13,359 nucleotides of DNA. Source: Acanthaster planci. Taxonomy: Eukaryota > Echinodermata > Asteroidea > Valvatida > Acanthasteridae. The notes beneath the pieces were generated by a model. The model saw only the letters and a list, made by a program, of their open reading frames with translations, did not search any database and was not told the DNA's origin. The DNA lies in assembly GCF_001949145.1 (NCBI RefSeq), contig NW_019091491.1, positions 662,893 through 676,251 of the forward strand, given 5' to 3'. Below are positions 1-10,200 of this stretch, piece after piece (the stretch's first letter is position 1; each line of letters starts with the position of its first letter). The translations under genes and the position numbers were made by a program.

Positions 1-163
1 TTACTAAATGCATGTGTGTCAATGGAATATAGCTACAGCCTCTAGCCACTGTCTTACTAAATGCATGTGTGTCTAAATGGAATATAGCTACAGCCTCTAG
101 CCACTGGCTTACCAAATGCATGTGTGTCTAAATGGAATATAGCTACAGCCTCTAGCCGTTGGC
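1..163. repeat. 53-55-bp tandem repeat, 3 copies (cut by window edge)
   Basis: Three nearly identical units lie at 1-53, 54-108 and 109-163, each starting TTAC(T/C)AAATGCATGTGTGT and ending TCTAGCC plus a short variable tail. The first unit lacks two bases relative to the others. The array probably continues to the left. It gives an open frame on the minus strand with repeated residues, which is an artefact of the repeat. Confidence 0.95.
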
Positions 164-1385
164 TGACTGTGTAAAAACAAGAATGGAAGAGACGGTGCAT
201 GTCATTCCACCCAAAAATTGAAACAAAATGGCATCCGAAACTCTGTGATTTTTGCTGAAAATACCCTTTTAGATTGACTGTACCTTGTCTTGATGCCAAT
301 CTGTACTCCAGTTTCATGCATTTGGTTGATGGTCAGCTGTTTAGTTGATCATAAGGGTGTAATATTTAAGCATGAAGGAGAAATAGGCAAAATTCTTGGA
401 GCTAAGCGAGAGAGACATTGTTATAGGCTGGTAATACCAGCGTGCGTATGCGTGGGGATACCAACACTACTGGATGCAGACAGTCAGCAAAGTTGAGCCC
501 GATTGTTTGCAGGCTGGTTTGCATTTGTCTGCGTTGTTAGCGACACCTCCTTTTGACATGTTTTCATACATGTATGTCCACATTGCAGTTTGCATCTTGA
601 TTGCATTGCCCTTGGCGTTTCTTACATCGGTAAGGAAACCAGGCTCAACGTGTACCTTGTACATGTACTTGCAGATTACTAGGCTGTGCATTCTCAAACA
701 CTGTTTGAGCAACATTTGTTCCTCTAACAAACAGCAGCATACTGGTAGTACCATATCATTATCAGACCAGCAAGAAGGAATTACTAGCATTCCATATATG
801 TAGATTCTAGTTAGAAAACTTTGACTGCAGCTTTTGATTAATTGGAGTTCTGTTTGTTTTTCCTTTTTTTGTTGCGTTTTTCTTCTTCTATTTTTCTTTC
901 TTTTTTTTTAATGCATGTCCTACAAAGGTGACTAACATTTCAGAGCATTTGTCAGAAGAAATCAAAACCACATAATAAAATTATCACTTCATCGTTTGTG
1001 GGAAGATTGATGAGGCAGCCATACCTTTCAGAAATTAGTTCAGTCAAGATGTACTCATTCAATGAGTTGTGGCATCTACAGATTACAGTGAATAGAGATA
1101 ACATGCAATCAATTTGAAGAGACTTGTTTATATCACATCATCCATAGATGCACCCATGTTTTTCAGAGTATGAAGTGACTCCCCTAAAATAAGGAATTTC
1201 CGTTCTTCAAAAAAAGCACATGATTTGACAGAGAAGTAACAATCTGCTCATCCAGTCAAGACTGGGTAACATGCTGACCTTGATCTAAATGTATGTGTAT
1301 GTACCTGTGGCAAAGAATGTTTCAACAAGTTGACCTTGGCTTCCCACCTCATGAAATTAATGATAGTTGTGGTTCTTCAAGCATC
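164..1385. other. AT-rich non-coding stretch
   Basis: I found no supported gene here. Short open frames overlap on both strands at 467-803 with no recognisable domain. A T-rich pyrimidine tract spans 851-909, and TACATGTA palindromes lie at 567 and 660 (the latter part of GTACATGTAC). No splice-flanked segment resembling the missing TRAF7 WD40 exons was seen. Confidence 0.7.
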
Positions 1386-1493
1386 TTAACCACTCAGTGC
1401 CAGGGAGCTTGGTACCGGAGATGTTGGCTGTGCATGTACATTTACATGCACGGCCAGGGTGCCCATAATCTGATCAAAGGAACTGGGCCTTGA

Positions 1494-1699
1494 AACAAAA
1501 GACCGAACTTAGAACAAAAGACCAAACTCAGAACAAAAGACCAAACTCAGAACAAAAGACCAAACTCAGAACAAAAGACCAAACTCAGAACAAAAGACCG
1601 AACTCAGAACAAAAGACCAAACTCAGAACAAAAGACCGAACTCAGAACAAAAGACCGAACTCAGAACAAAAGACCGAACTCAGAACAAAAGACCGAACT
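1494..1699. repeat. 19-bp minisatellite, about 10.8 copies
   Basis: Ten full units and a 16-nt partial of AACAAAAGACCRAACTCAG stand head to tail with no indels. Copies differ almost only at position 12 (G or A), in the order G A A A A G A G G G G. The first copy also has a T at position 17. The array lies within transposon copy A. Because 19 is not a multiple of 3, the frame cycles, and translation gives an artificial 19-residue lysine/threonine/glutamine-rich repeat. I do not regard that as a gene. Confidence 0.97.
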
Positions 1700-1724
1700 G
1701 CTGGGAATTGCCAATTAATTTTCA

Positions 1725-2925
1725 TAGGCTGTCAGCACAGAGTGCTGGCATTAGCAGAGGTATATATGTAATTGTCACAATGTGAGAAGTTTATAAATCA
1801 TGTTTATATTACATTAAAATCACAAGTTGGGAAATGTGTAAAAACCGTGTTTATATAAATATTGGTAGAAAGAAAATTATTGAGCTAAGAGTTACTTTCA
1901 GATTTGAGTTTGTCCCCACACACCCACTGCAGAGTGTAGATGGCTATTCAAAACCAAATTTGTCAGAGAATACATAGTGGCAAGGAATGTTATGCAAATT
2001 AATCATGCTTGAGTAACTTTAGTCCAAGGCACTCCCCTGTGTATGTGCTGTTAGGGACTACTAATACAGCCTTAGTGCTGTATGGAAGGGTAGTCCACCT
2101 GTGTGGTGAGGTACATGTCCTGCATGTACTGTACATAGGGCATGGCCCCGAAGAAAAGCCAGTTTGGAAATCAAACTGGTTTTCCCTGAGGGGAACTTAA
2201 AACCTTGCTGGTTCTGAGTGAACCATTGTTCGGAGTGAACCACCTTCATTCTGAGGGAATCATTTGTTCTGAGTAAACAACCATCATTCCGAAGAGATCA
2301 TTATATTTGTTCTGAGTGAACAAACATCTTTATGAATGAACGAGCTCCAGTATAGCTCCACAGTTCTTAGTGAACTAGCCACCCCACCCAGCTCGAGGTG
2401 AAACAGTACAGAGAGGTTGAAGGCCGACCATCAGGCCAGCAGGGAGAACCATCCTTTGACCTTCCTGGAAGATCAGCCCAGGCGCTGATGTTCATCTGTG
2501 CACCCACCTGGAGACAGCTTTAACCAGGGAGCTGGCAGACATCTTGTAGATAACTGCACGGAACACGGGCGTGGGCATTTTTCCACCCATGCAAACTGTT
2601 GACTGTTGTGAAGGTGGCCTGGTGGGGCTTGAATAATTAACTAATTAGTTGTTAAGATTTATTTATTTGTTTTATTTATTTTCACGAAACGGCCGTAGGG
2701 GGGATATAATTAGGTTTTTACACATTTTACTAATTTGATTAGAAACTGGATTTGGGTACAAGTGTTTTTTTTTTTTGGTAGAATAAATGTTCCTTGTCTA
2801 ATGAAAAAAAAAACGGTTGATCGATTTTGAAGTACGATTGTTTGACCTCCAAAAACTTGTGTACCTACTACCATACTGGTTAGTTATAATTTGGTCAACT
2901 GAGGGGAAAGTCGGACCCCTGGTGT
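1725..2925. other. Extra 1.2-kb segment inside transposon copy A
   Basis: Copy B joins directly the sequences that in copy A lie on either side of this segment, so it is either an insertion in A or a deletion in B. The edges are approximate. The left edge begins near CTGTCAGCAC (from about 1730). The right edge ends near GTGTGACAG, whose reverse complement is CTGTCACAC, a possible short inverted repeat. It contains a hairpin CAGCAC-AGA-GTGCTG (1733-1747), the hairpin array at 2159-2375, the palindrome AACTAATTAGTT near 2640, and T12 and A10 runs (2765-2776, 2804-2813). I see no supported protein-coding gene in it. Confidence 0.55.
2159..2375. repeat. Array of short hairpins with GTTC/GAAC-type stems
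   Basis: A series of small inverted repeats follow one another. The first is CCAGTTTG-gaaat-CAAACTGG (2159-2179), then TTCCC-tgag-GGGAA (2182-2195) and GGTTC-tgagt-GAACC (2210-2224). Next come 13-bp units at 2228 (GTTC/GAAC), 2248 (ATTC/GAAT), 2266 (GTTC/AAAC), 2286 (ATTC/AGAT, weak) and 2309 (GTTC/GAAC). Last are GAGCT/AGCTC (2342-2358) and GTTC/GAAC (2363-2375). Loops are mostly TGAGT-like. Spacing between the regular units alternates around 17-20 nt. The ATTC/GAAT unit changes both arms together, so pairing is kept. Confidence 0.75.
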
Positions 2926-3358
2926 GACAGTAATCTGTCACTGTTTTGGAACAGTATACCATAGTTTGCGGCATTCAGCGCCTGCGGATTATCTGCGGGA
3001 ACAAAAGTACTCCAGTGATGAGCAATACAATACTACTGCATGCTGATCTGGCCACATTTGTAAAGATACTACCGCCATTCAGCAACCACTGGGCCAATTT
3101 TGGGAACAAAGGAAATTACACAACACTGCACAATGTGGCTTCTCTTTACTGGGTGGAAGGCCTGGCTGCAATAGTCGGGCATGATTGGAGGTTGCCTGTC
3201 AGACTAGAGTAGCCACCAGACAGTCATTCGTGTGGGTGTAAGCGTCCAGTAAATGAACATATGAATTTTTGAAGAATTTTGAAAACGGAAAAATTAAAAA
3301 AAAATCATCCGGCAACGCGTCCCGCATGCGCAAAATCCACCCAGCAGAAAGTGATCAA

Positions 3359-5341
3359 GTATATCACTGTAAAGGTCTATTGAAACTGTGAAAGACAGGG
3401 CATTGAAACATCAAGAAATTTAAAAAAAAATTCACTTTGCTCTTGGCCATGAGAATTCAAAACTTCCTCTGTAGTAATCTTGAGGTGTTTGCTTGGCCTA
3501 AGAGTTTGAATTGCATGTACAGGAGCAGGATGTGCTGAGGTCATCTTTAAAATAAAAAAGGTTTAGACTAGATAACCTTCCACAACTTTCTCAAGACTCA
3601 AATCTAGTTGTGCAAGAGGCAAATTGGAATTTAGATATAATCAAAAGGAAAGAAGATGAACAAATCTTTCTGTATCAGAAGGCACTAATCTATAGACGCT
3701 TTCTGGGAAATGTTTTTTCATGACGGATCTGAGAGTTAAATTGAAGGGTGTCATTGACTCCTCCCACACACTGATACATGTACATGAAAGTTGTGATGAT
3801 TGTGTGCAGCCCTGCTAGAGCTCTTGGCTTCAGTGAGATTCCAAGCATTGATAGAACTAGGATATCCATCGGAAATGAGTATGGAACCAATACTGGTAAA
3901 AAAGATCCTAAATATTGCCGAGAGGGGGATTTACACTGAGAGAGGGGGAAGAGGGGAGACCTGTTGGTCTTCCCAATCAGAGACTGAACTTTCTATGCCC
4001 CGCTCAGTAATCCCAAGCTATGATATACCCACATGATATGACAAATTACTTCTGACTCATGCTAGCACCTTGTCTCTTCGACTGTTAATATATGTAAAGT
4101 AATGCAGAAGCAGCGTAATTAAACCATCCCTGTGACTTTCAGGGTGCTCTGCCAAGTTAATCCAGTTGGACTTTCAGCAGGACTCAATCTATTAGCCTTA
4201 CTTCCCCTGGGTAGGTTTGGCACGCAAATGTTTGTGTAGTATGCCACTGCTCTGAAGAATACCCTGGCATGCTGAACAGGAACAGAGAAGATTATCCATG
4301 CAGCTCCCTGATATAAATTAGCTTCATCAAAAGGCATTTCCTAAATTGTAGTTCTTTCTTTGATACATGTATCTCACTAATTCTGCTGGACTGCTGAAAA
4401 AAGTGGCACTTCATTATTATTTTTTTTAATGAAAAAAAAATGACTTGACACAAGGAAAGAGACATGAGGAAAAGAAACGTGGCCACTGATCCTCCAGTGA
4501 TCACAGTAAAGAAACAGCCATGAATTAATTGCTGTGGCAGAAAGTGGCTGCATTTTCAATCCAATAAAGTGTACAGTTGTAAGCGAATACTTGTACACTG
4601 CAAATGTTGCCATTAACCTCTTTTAAATAGTATAATTTTGGCCCAAAATATTGCCTTTCAAAAAGGCAGGATACAGCAGCCAACTCCTGATTTGGGGTGC
4701 ATCCACCAACCAGTATCAGCTATGGCTCAAGGCCAAGCACCGAGGACAAGTTCCAGTACAAGACACGGTCTACCTGCACTGATTTCTTAGACTTTGTGTG
4801 TGTATACAAAACAAATGTGTGTTAAACATCAGTCAGACGTGAGTCAGGGTCCTGGGTGCTTAGAGTCCTTGTGAGCTGAACCTCAATGCGTTCGGGCAAC
4901 AGCAAGTGATGGCGTACATACATGTACATGTACAGTACACTATCACATTAATGATGCTTTGCTTTGGAGGGAAACCAAGTAATGATAGGTAAGAAGATAA
5001 AGAATACCCTTACCAGCCTATTGTTATGAAGGTTGTATAATCTTGCATTCCTTAGCTCAACAGAATAATTAACTTAATGAGCTTAAGGATTCAAACTCAC
5101 AAACAAAATGTACCATCCCACCAGTCTTCCCACTGATGAAGCCAATCTATTTTCCTTGTATGGGATTTGCATATAAATGTCCTTGATTCCACTTTCAATT
5201 AGAATTCTGTATATCAGTATATTCCAAGTAAATTCTATTACGAGCAAAGTCACTTGTTTCAACTTCAGTAAGCGAATTTCCTTCTAGAACTGGAGTTTAA
5301 ACTAAACCATGCAAAACAAATCCTTCTGAAAATATACTTAC
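3359..5341. other. Non-coding stretch, probably TRAF7 intron
   Basis: This directly follows the donor of the coiled-coil exon on the minus strand, so at least its right end is intron. I looked for the next TRAF7 exon (end of the coiled coil and first WD40 repeat) and did not find it. It contains a G-rich hairpin (3953-3974), an A/T inverted run near 4411-4442, the 12-bp palindrome GATACATGTATC (4362-4373) and overlapping TACATGTA at 4919 and 4925. Confidence 0.7.
3953..3974. repeat. Hairpin, 9-bp stem, 4-nt loop
   Basis: GGGGAGACC (3953-3961), loop TGTT, then GGTCTTCCC (3966-3974) pair over nine positions with one G-T wobble. It follows two copies of GAGAGGGGGA. No function is assigned. Confidence 0.6.
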
Positions 5342-5618
5342 TGATTTTCAGTTCCATGGATTTCTCCAACCTATCCACCCTCTCACTGAGTTTGCCCAGC
5401 ATTGAGCGTAGAAATCCAATCTCTTGGTCTTTCTGGACGATGGTTGCTTGCAGCTCTCGCATCTTCTCTGAGGATGTCTGGAGGTAGTCCTTGATTCCTT
5501 CGTAGCTACAGACTTCCCGATGTTCTGATACTTCTTCTTGGGTACCCACAAAGGGGCAGCCAAACTTGTGGTGGTCACACTTACAGAGATTGCAGTTCTG
5601 TAGGTGGGCTGCAAGGTT
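5342..5618 (-). CDS. TRAF7: TRAF7 internal exon: zinc fingers 2-3 and coiled coil
   Basis: This 277-nt exon holds 92 codons plus one base. The acceptor is ttgctttctgcag (AG at 5620-5619) and the donor is TCA|GTAAGTAT (GT at 5341-5340), leaving phase 1. It begins NLAAHLQNC, closing the second TRAF finger (C-x5-C-x10-H-x3-C). A third finger then follows the pattern C-x6-C-x11-H-x3-C, from KCDHHKFGCPF to SEHREVC. From about residue 128 of the joined fragment comes an amphipathic coiled coil containing VQKDQEIGFLRSMLGKLSER, nearly identical to the vertebrate TRAF7 coiled-coil start. In the family this part mediates self-association, ahead of seven WD40 repeats. The open frame runs past both splice sites (about 34 codons upstream, about 25 downstream), but those flanks do not resemble TRAF7 and are read as intron. 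The next exon, expected to carry the rest of the coiled coil and the first WD40 repeat, was not found at 1-5341. Confidence 0.96.
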
Positions 5619-7190
5619 CTGCAGAAAGCAACAAATCAAGCAACAAACTTGACAGGATTCACGATTATGGAATGACTTTCTGTCTGTCTTGGATGGTATA
5701 ATGGCCTGTAAGATATTCACTTAAATGTAAAGTCTATTTTCTACAGTCGCTTAAAATTTCTTGCATACCAGTGAACATTTGTCATAATGACCACTCAGGG
5801 TCCATTCCAGTCCACATGTTCATGTATAATGTATTCCATACTAACTGTCATAAGCACATGAAGAGTAGACTACAGCATACATGTACATATTACAAGGTCC
5901 CAATTTTACTGAGCTGTTTAAGGGTTCACAGAGAAGTTGTGATAACTACCCTGACTGTAAAGCAAAGATACGTGTAAGTGCTGGTTGCAAGCACATTTCA
6001 TGGCTAGGATCTTCTGTAATGGAGTACAGCAGGGAAGGGAACAAATAATTACTTTATCTTGGCTAACTGCACCACCACAGATTGATAAGAGACAACCACC
6101 TTGTATGCATCTACATGTAGGAAGTTTTAAGATAACTTGTTGAGTATTATATGTGATCCTGATCATTAGCCTTTCCCACTGCACATGTAGCTGCATGGGA
6201 AAGACACGATCAAGTCAAATACTGGAGAAAATTCTACACATACCTCTCCATGCGTCCCAAAACCTGCTTCTGAATTTAACTTTCAATTCTTTGGTGGGCA
6301 TATGTGTCTGAACAAGGGGAGGGGCAAATTGAGTACCATGACTGCATGCCAAGGCCTCCATTGAAAAGATTTCTATTGTGTTCCTGAAACCTCATGTGTT
6401 GTCTTATCATTGTTGGTAGTCAGAAATGGGACAAAAGGCTATGCTTTGTCTATGCCCATCAGTTGACTAAACTGGCACATGTTTATAGATTTCCTGAGCA
6501 GTCACACTCCTGTCATGATGTGTGTCTTATGTTATTAACCACTACCTGCCGGGCGACCGGTTTTTGGGTACATAGGCTTTATATGCAGAGCAGGGGAGCC
6601 CAGGCAAAAGAGCTGGGCCTTATAACAAAAGACCGTGCTCAGCACAAAAGGCTGAGCGGCTGGGCATTACCGACATTTTTTCACTCTCAATAGTGGAGAT
6701 AATCCAGCCTTGTTTTGAAACAGTATACCATGGTTTAAGGCATTTAGAGCGAGCGGATTACCACCGCGGACAAAAGCTCTCCACCACCACAGCAATGAGC
6801 CACACAGCACCGCTGCTAATCTCAGCAGGTCAGCAGTGCACTGTGCCGGTTTCGGGCTCTTTTTCCAAGGCTGCAGGCCTGGCTGAAATATTCAGGAGTC
6901 AATGAATTTTACCGGTCAGCTTTAAAGTAGTGCCCAAAGAGTCCTTCATTTTGGTATAAACAGCCAATAAATGAAATGATTAATTTTTGAAGAATTTTGA
7001 AAACAGAAGATCTTGAAAATGACCTGGCATCTTGTCTTGCTCAAGAAAAATCCACCTGGCAGCAAGTGGTTAATTGGCAAATCTGTGTACACATGTACCA
7101 GTACGTGCGTGTAACTTGATCTCATAAAATGTGTCTTTAAGATCAACAATCTGTACATGAATATTAAAATACCTATCAAGAATAACTTAC
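5619..7190 (-). other. TRAF7 intron (1572 nt) hosting transposon copy B
   Basis: This phase-0 intron lies between ATG (Met86 of the joined fragment) and AAC (Asn87), with GT at 7190-7189 and AG at 5620-5619. About a third of it is the TTAA-flanked element at 6535-7073. The remainder (5619-6534) has TACATGTA palindromes at 5878 and 6112 and no supported coding content. Confidence 0.92.
6535..7073. mobile_element. Non-autonomous piggyBac-like element, copy B (539 bp with TTAA ends)
   Basis: The segment is bounded by TTAA at 6535-6538 and TTAA at 7070-7073. Just inside are terminal inverted repeats: left CCACTACCTGCCGGG, right (reverse complement) CCACTTGCTGCCAGG. A TTAA target duplication with a terminal repeat starting in CC is characteristic of piggyBac-type transposons. 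No transposase-like frame is present, so this is a short non-autonomous (MITE-like) copy that would rely on a transposase elsewhere. It aligns along its length with both ends of copy A (1386-3358), which confirms it is a dispersed element. It contains one clear 19-bp monomer (6624-6642) and a degraded second one, of the type tandemly expanded in copy A. It sits in a TRAF7 intron. The superfamily call rests only on TTAA and repeat form. Confidence 0.8.
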
Positions 7191-7266
7191 CATTTTCAGG
7201 ATCTTGGGGCAGTCTGGGTTATTGGGGCATTGGACTGGTGCATAGCTACATTCCATCTCATGTTCT
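7191..7266 (-). CDS. TRAF7: TRAF7 internal exon: TRAF zinc fingers 1-2 junction
   Basis: This is a 76-nt micro-exon, one base plus 25 codons. The leading A completes an arginine codon begun by AG at the end of the upstream exon. The acceptor is ccgcag (AG at 7268-7267) after a pyrimidine-rich stretch, and the donor is ATG|GTAAGTT (GT at 7190-7189), so it ends in phase 0. The peptide EHEMECSYAPVQCPNNPDC matches the vertebrate TRAF7 segment around CDYRPVRCPNNPSC. In the joined fragment, His63 and Cys67 close the first finger. Cys74 and Cys80 open the second, which closes with His91 and Cys95 in the next exon. The reading phases of all three exons agree without gaps, which is the strongest argument for them. 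The exon is too short to stand out as an open frame and was found from splice signals and similarity. A transposon copy (6535-7073) ends about 117 nt beyond the donor. Confidence 0.94.
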
Positions 7267-10200
7267 CTGCGGTGAACAATCAACCAATAGGAAAGAATAA
7301 GCAAGGTCAGCATCATTTACATGCATGAATTTTCAGCGGACAATCCATCCAACATGGAGTAACTTCGGAGTAAAGATACCGTAAACTTCTACACATCCTG
7401 AAATGAAAACAGAAGTTGTGAAGTTGCTCCAGAAGAAATATTCTGCCCAGTCCTAGCCAATGATGAAAAGCTTCTTTAATTCTGTCAACATAATGCTACT
7501 ACAAGTGAAGTACCGGTAAGACTTGTAAATGGGTGTTGGACAACAAAAGTGAACAAGCACCCAACATGAAGCATGTCTGACCTTGTTAAGAAGAAAACAA
7601 CAAATGCCAGCTTATTTCACTGCTCACTAAGAGTAAACGGGCCCAGCCCACTGCAGCAAATTCAAGGGAAAATTAAATATCTGTTAACTATAGGGATCCG
7701 TGAGTCAATGCTGAGCAGGTAAATTGTAACAATGACAATAATTCATTGAAACCCTCTTTACAGAGGAGATCAACAGGAAACTACATCCATAAATCGTGTT
7801 TAAATCTGCTAATTTATACGTGTCCTGTTGCCTCCCTGTTGACTCATACCATCATGGGGTGGAACGTCATTAACAGACTAATTAATGCAACTGGTTTTAT
7901 TACCTGAGGCATTAGAAAGGAAATCAGGATTATGACCAACAATGACAATCATGGCCTTGTGTAATGTTCGTCCCTTTCTTTCATGAAAATGACATCTCAG
8001 AGTCCTGGCATTATCTGCAGGGACCCAAACTAGTCTATCCAAAAATTATCTTGACTACAGTAGACAGTAACTGACTGATACTACATTAAATCCTCTGAAA
8101 TCATCCACTTCCCAATCAAGCCAGAGCTACATTACTGAGATGGATTGTAACATGGACATCATTTGTTTATTACATGTACTTGTGACCAGATTCGTAATTT
8201 GTTATGTTTGTAATGAATCTGTGATGGACTTGCATGACAGACTCAACTGAAATAGTGCCAAGACTTCAGCCAACTGAACCCTGATCTCAGTAGAGGTTTG
8301 CTTAGACAGGAAAAGTGATGATATTAATTAATGAAAGACAAGGGTTTCAATCTTTCTGGAATTTCCTACATTTTACTGACTCAGAGGCTGCTGTGCACCT
8401 GATAATCTTCCTTGTAACAGGTGTACACATAAAAGCTACTTTTCACTGGGTGGAAGGCATAAAATCCTCCAGTGTCAAGAGAACAGTCAGAATTCATCGA
8501 GGAATGAAGTATTTGTATGTAATGTACATGTATGTGTACCTGCACAAATGTACACCAGTCTGTGCATAGAACTGTAGAAATGGCTCATGGTCACTTTTGT
8601 TTATGTGCACACAATGTACATGTATGAATGAGTACACTGTGAGAACCGTACCACAATGCTAACATGACATGAACATGTACAATGTACATGTACACACAGT
8701 TGCCAGTAGGAAGGAGACTTCTAAAAAAAAAACGGTACACAAAGCCATGATAATTACCACAGCTTTGAACCAGGAAAATACGCGGATAAACAACTCTACC
8801 TGTACCTCTACTTCATTCTCTGCCAGTGACATGAAAATTAACCCCTAATATTAACTGCTCAATACCCCACTGCATTCAGAACTGTCCCAATTACATGTGC
8901 CCCAAAGGGCAATCTTACAATAAATCAGGTCTGTGGCTTAGTTTCATTATATTAAATGACCTCATTGACACAAGTGTTTCACTCGACACCATTAGAAGGA
9001 GTTGAACTGGATCTCCTTATATTATTGCTTGGAGTGATATCTTTGAAGCATGACAAACCATCACACCCCCATCACTACCTGATAATAGACTTCCTCTAGA
9101 TAAGCCTAACCTGTGGCCTAGGACAACACCGTAACACCATCACTGTCAGTTTGAAGCTTTTTATCATAACTGTGCCCAGGCCTCCCAAGGGCCCAAGGCA
9201 GTAATTTAAAGATGATCCTCTCACGTATGTCTGCATTATCTTCAAGTTACTGCAACTGTCATCAATCCATTCCTGCAGGGTGCTGAGGATGCTGTGAAGA
9301 TCATCCTTAATTAACAATTAGTACTCTGCTGTCAAAGGAATAAGACAAGAGCTGGATTAAAGGTAACCATTGGGGACGAATGAACAGCCTAAAAGCTGAT
9401 TTACATGAACTGTACGGGTAGTATACTAGCCAACAGCATTGCATTCTTGGTCATTTTTACAGGTAACAGCACATACAGTAAGAATCCTCCTCAGTGACAA
9501 AATTCCTCACTGTGCAGTAAACCCATGGCACATTACTTGAAAACTCAAGGCAACAGATGGACTAAAATACCATGAGAATGGTAAACCTGACGAGGTAAAT
9601 GTTAAGGGGAAGATGAAAAGATGGGGAGATAGTACCACAAACTGTACAGGCATGGTAGCATGTACAAGAATGGTTTAGTAAGCAGGAGTTAAGCAGAGCG
9701 CTTTGTTCAACAGTTGGACAACTCTAGCCAGATGAGGTGAAATTAAAAACTCAGGTTTTTAGGTCTCTGGAAGAGAAAATAATGCTTTACAGAATAAAGC
9801 AATTTTTTCTGGTTTTTGTCCTCGAAAACACAATTTTAATACAAGGTGATAGTTGTATTGTGCGTGTACATGTAGTCTTGGTTCAAGTAGTGAAGTAAAC
9901 AGGTCTGACAGCTATCTTGATTACTCATGTCACAATGACCTTGGAAAGTTCTAAAGAACAATACAGTGTACATGCGATTGCAATCAAAGAGAGAAACAAG
10001 CAACAAGGTGAGAATTGCATTTCAGGTGTTGCAGTCACCATGTTGCCACAGACAGAGACCACCATGCAAGCCACATGACAAGTCACAATCAGTTTTGCAA
10101 ACATGACACCCACTATACTGGTTTCAACACAAATCATCACAGCACAGCTGCAACTGATATGACCACAAGGTGCAAATAAGACAAGTTCAGACAACGACTT

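Larger units (their letters stand above)
1386..3358. mobile_element. Same transposon family, copy A (long, 1973 bp)
   Basis: The left end is TTAA (1386-1389) followed by CCACTCAGTGCCAGGGAG. The right end, read as reverse complement, is TTGA then TCACTTTCTGCTGGG, so the right TTAA has become TCAA (3355-3358). The left 340 nt resemble copy B, with landmarks CTGGGCCTT, AACAAAAGACCG and CTGCTGGGAATTGCC. From about 2935 to 3358 it again follows copy B, with landmarks AACAGTATACCAT, AGGCCTGGCTG, TTTTTGAAGAATTTTGAAAA and AAAATCCACC. Between them, roughly 1725-2925 is absent from B. A is more diverged and has no transposase-like open frame. Orientation is undefined without an autonomous parent. Confidence 0.7.

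Noticed and set aside
467-803. Two overlapping frames of about 108 codons on opposite strands
   Set aside because: They show no domain, no consistent codon pattern and no splice context. Mutual overlap suggests chance.
1490-1771. 93-codon plus-strand frame, rich in Lys/Thr/Gln
   Set aside because: It is the translation of the 19-bp minisatellite cycling through three frames. There is no non-repeat coding evidence.
5053-5098. TAGCTCAACAG and GATTCAAACTC, resembling tRNA A and B boxes (tRNA or SINE)
   Set aside because: The boxes are about 34 nt apart, too close for a tRNA, and no acceptor or anticodon stem can be formed.
5265-5720. The full 151-codon minus-strand frame as one intact gene
   Set aside because: Only the 92 codons between consensus splice sites resemble TRAF7. 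The flanks (including CQVCCLICC) are intron that happens to be open, and the upstream exon's phase joins precisely at 5618.
8447-8461. 14-nt match (ACTGGGTGGAAGGC) to transposon copy A near 3148
   Set aside because: Similarity does not extend to either side and no TTAA ends are near, so it is not a third copy.
9783-9808. Stem TGCTTTA/TAAAGCA followed by T-run, resembling a bacterial terminator
   Set aside because: The window is eukaryotic and the site lies within an intron. A short AT-rich hairpin next to T's is expected by chance.
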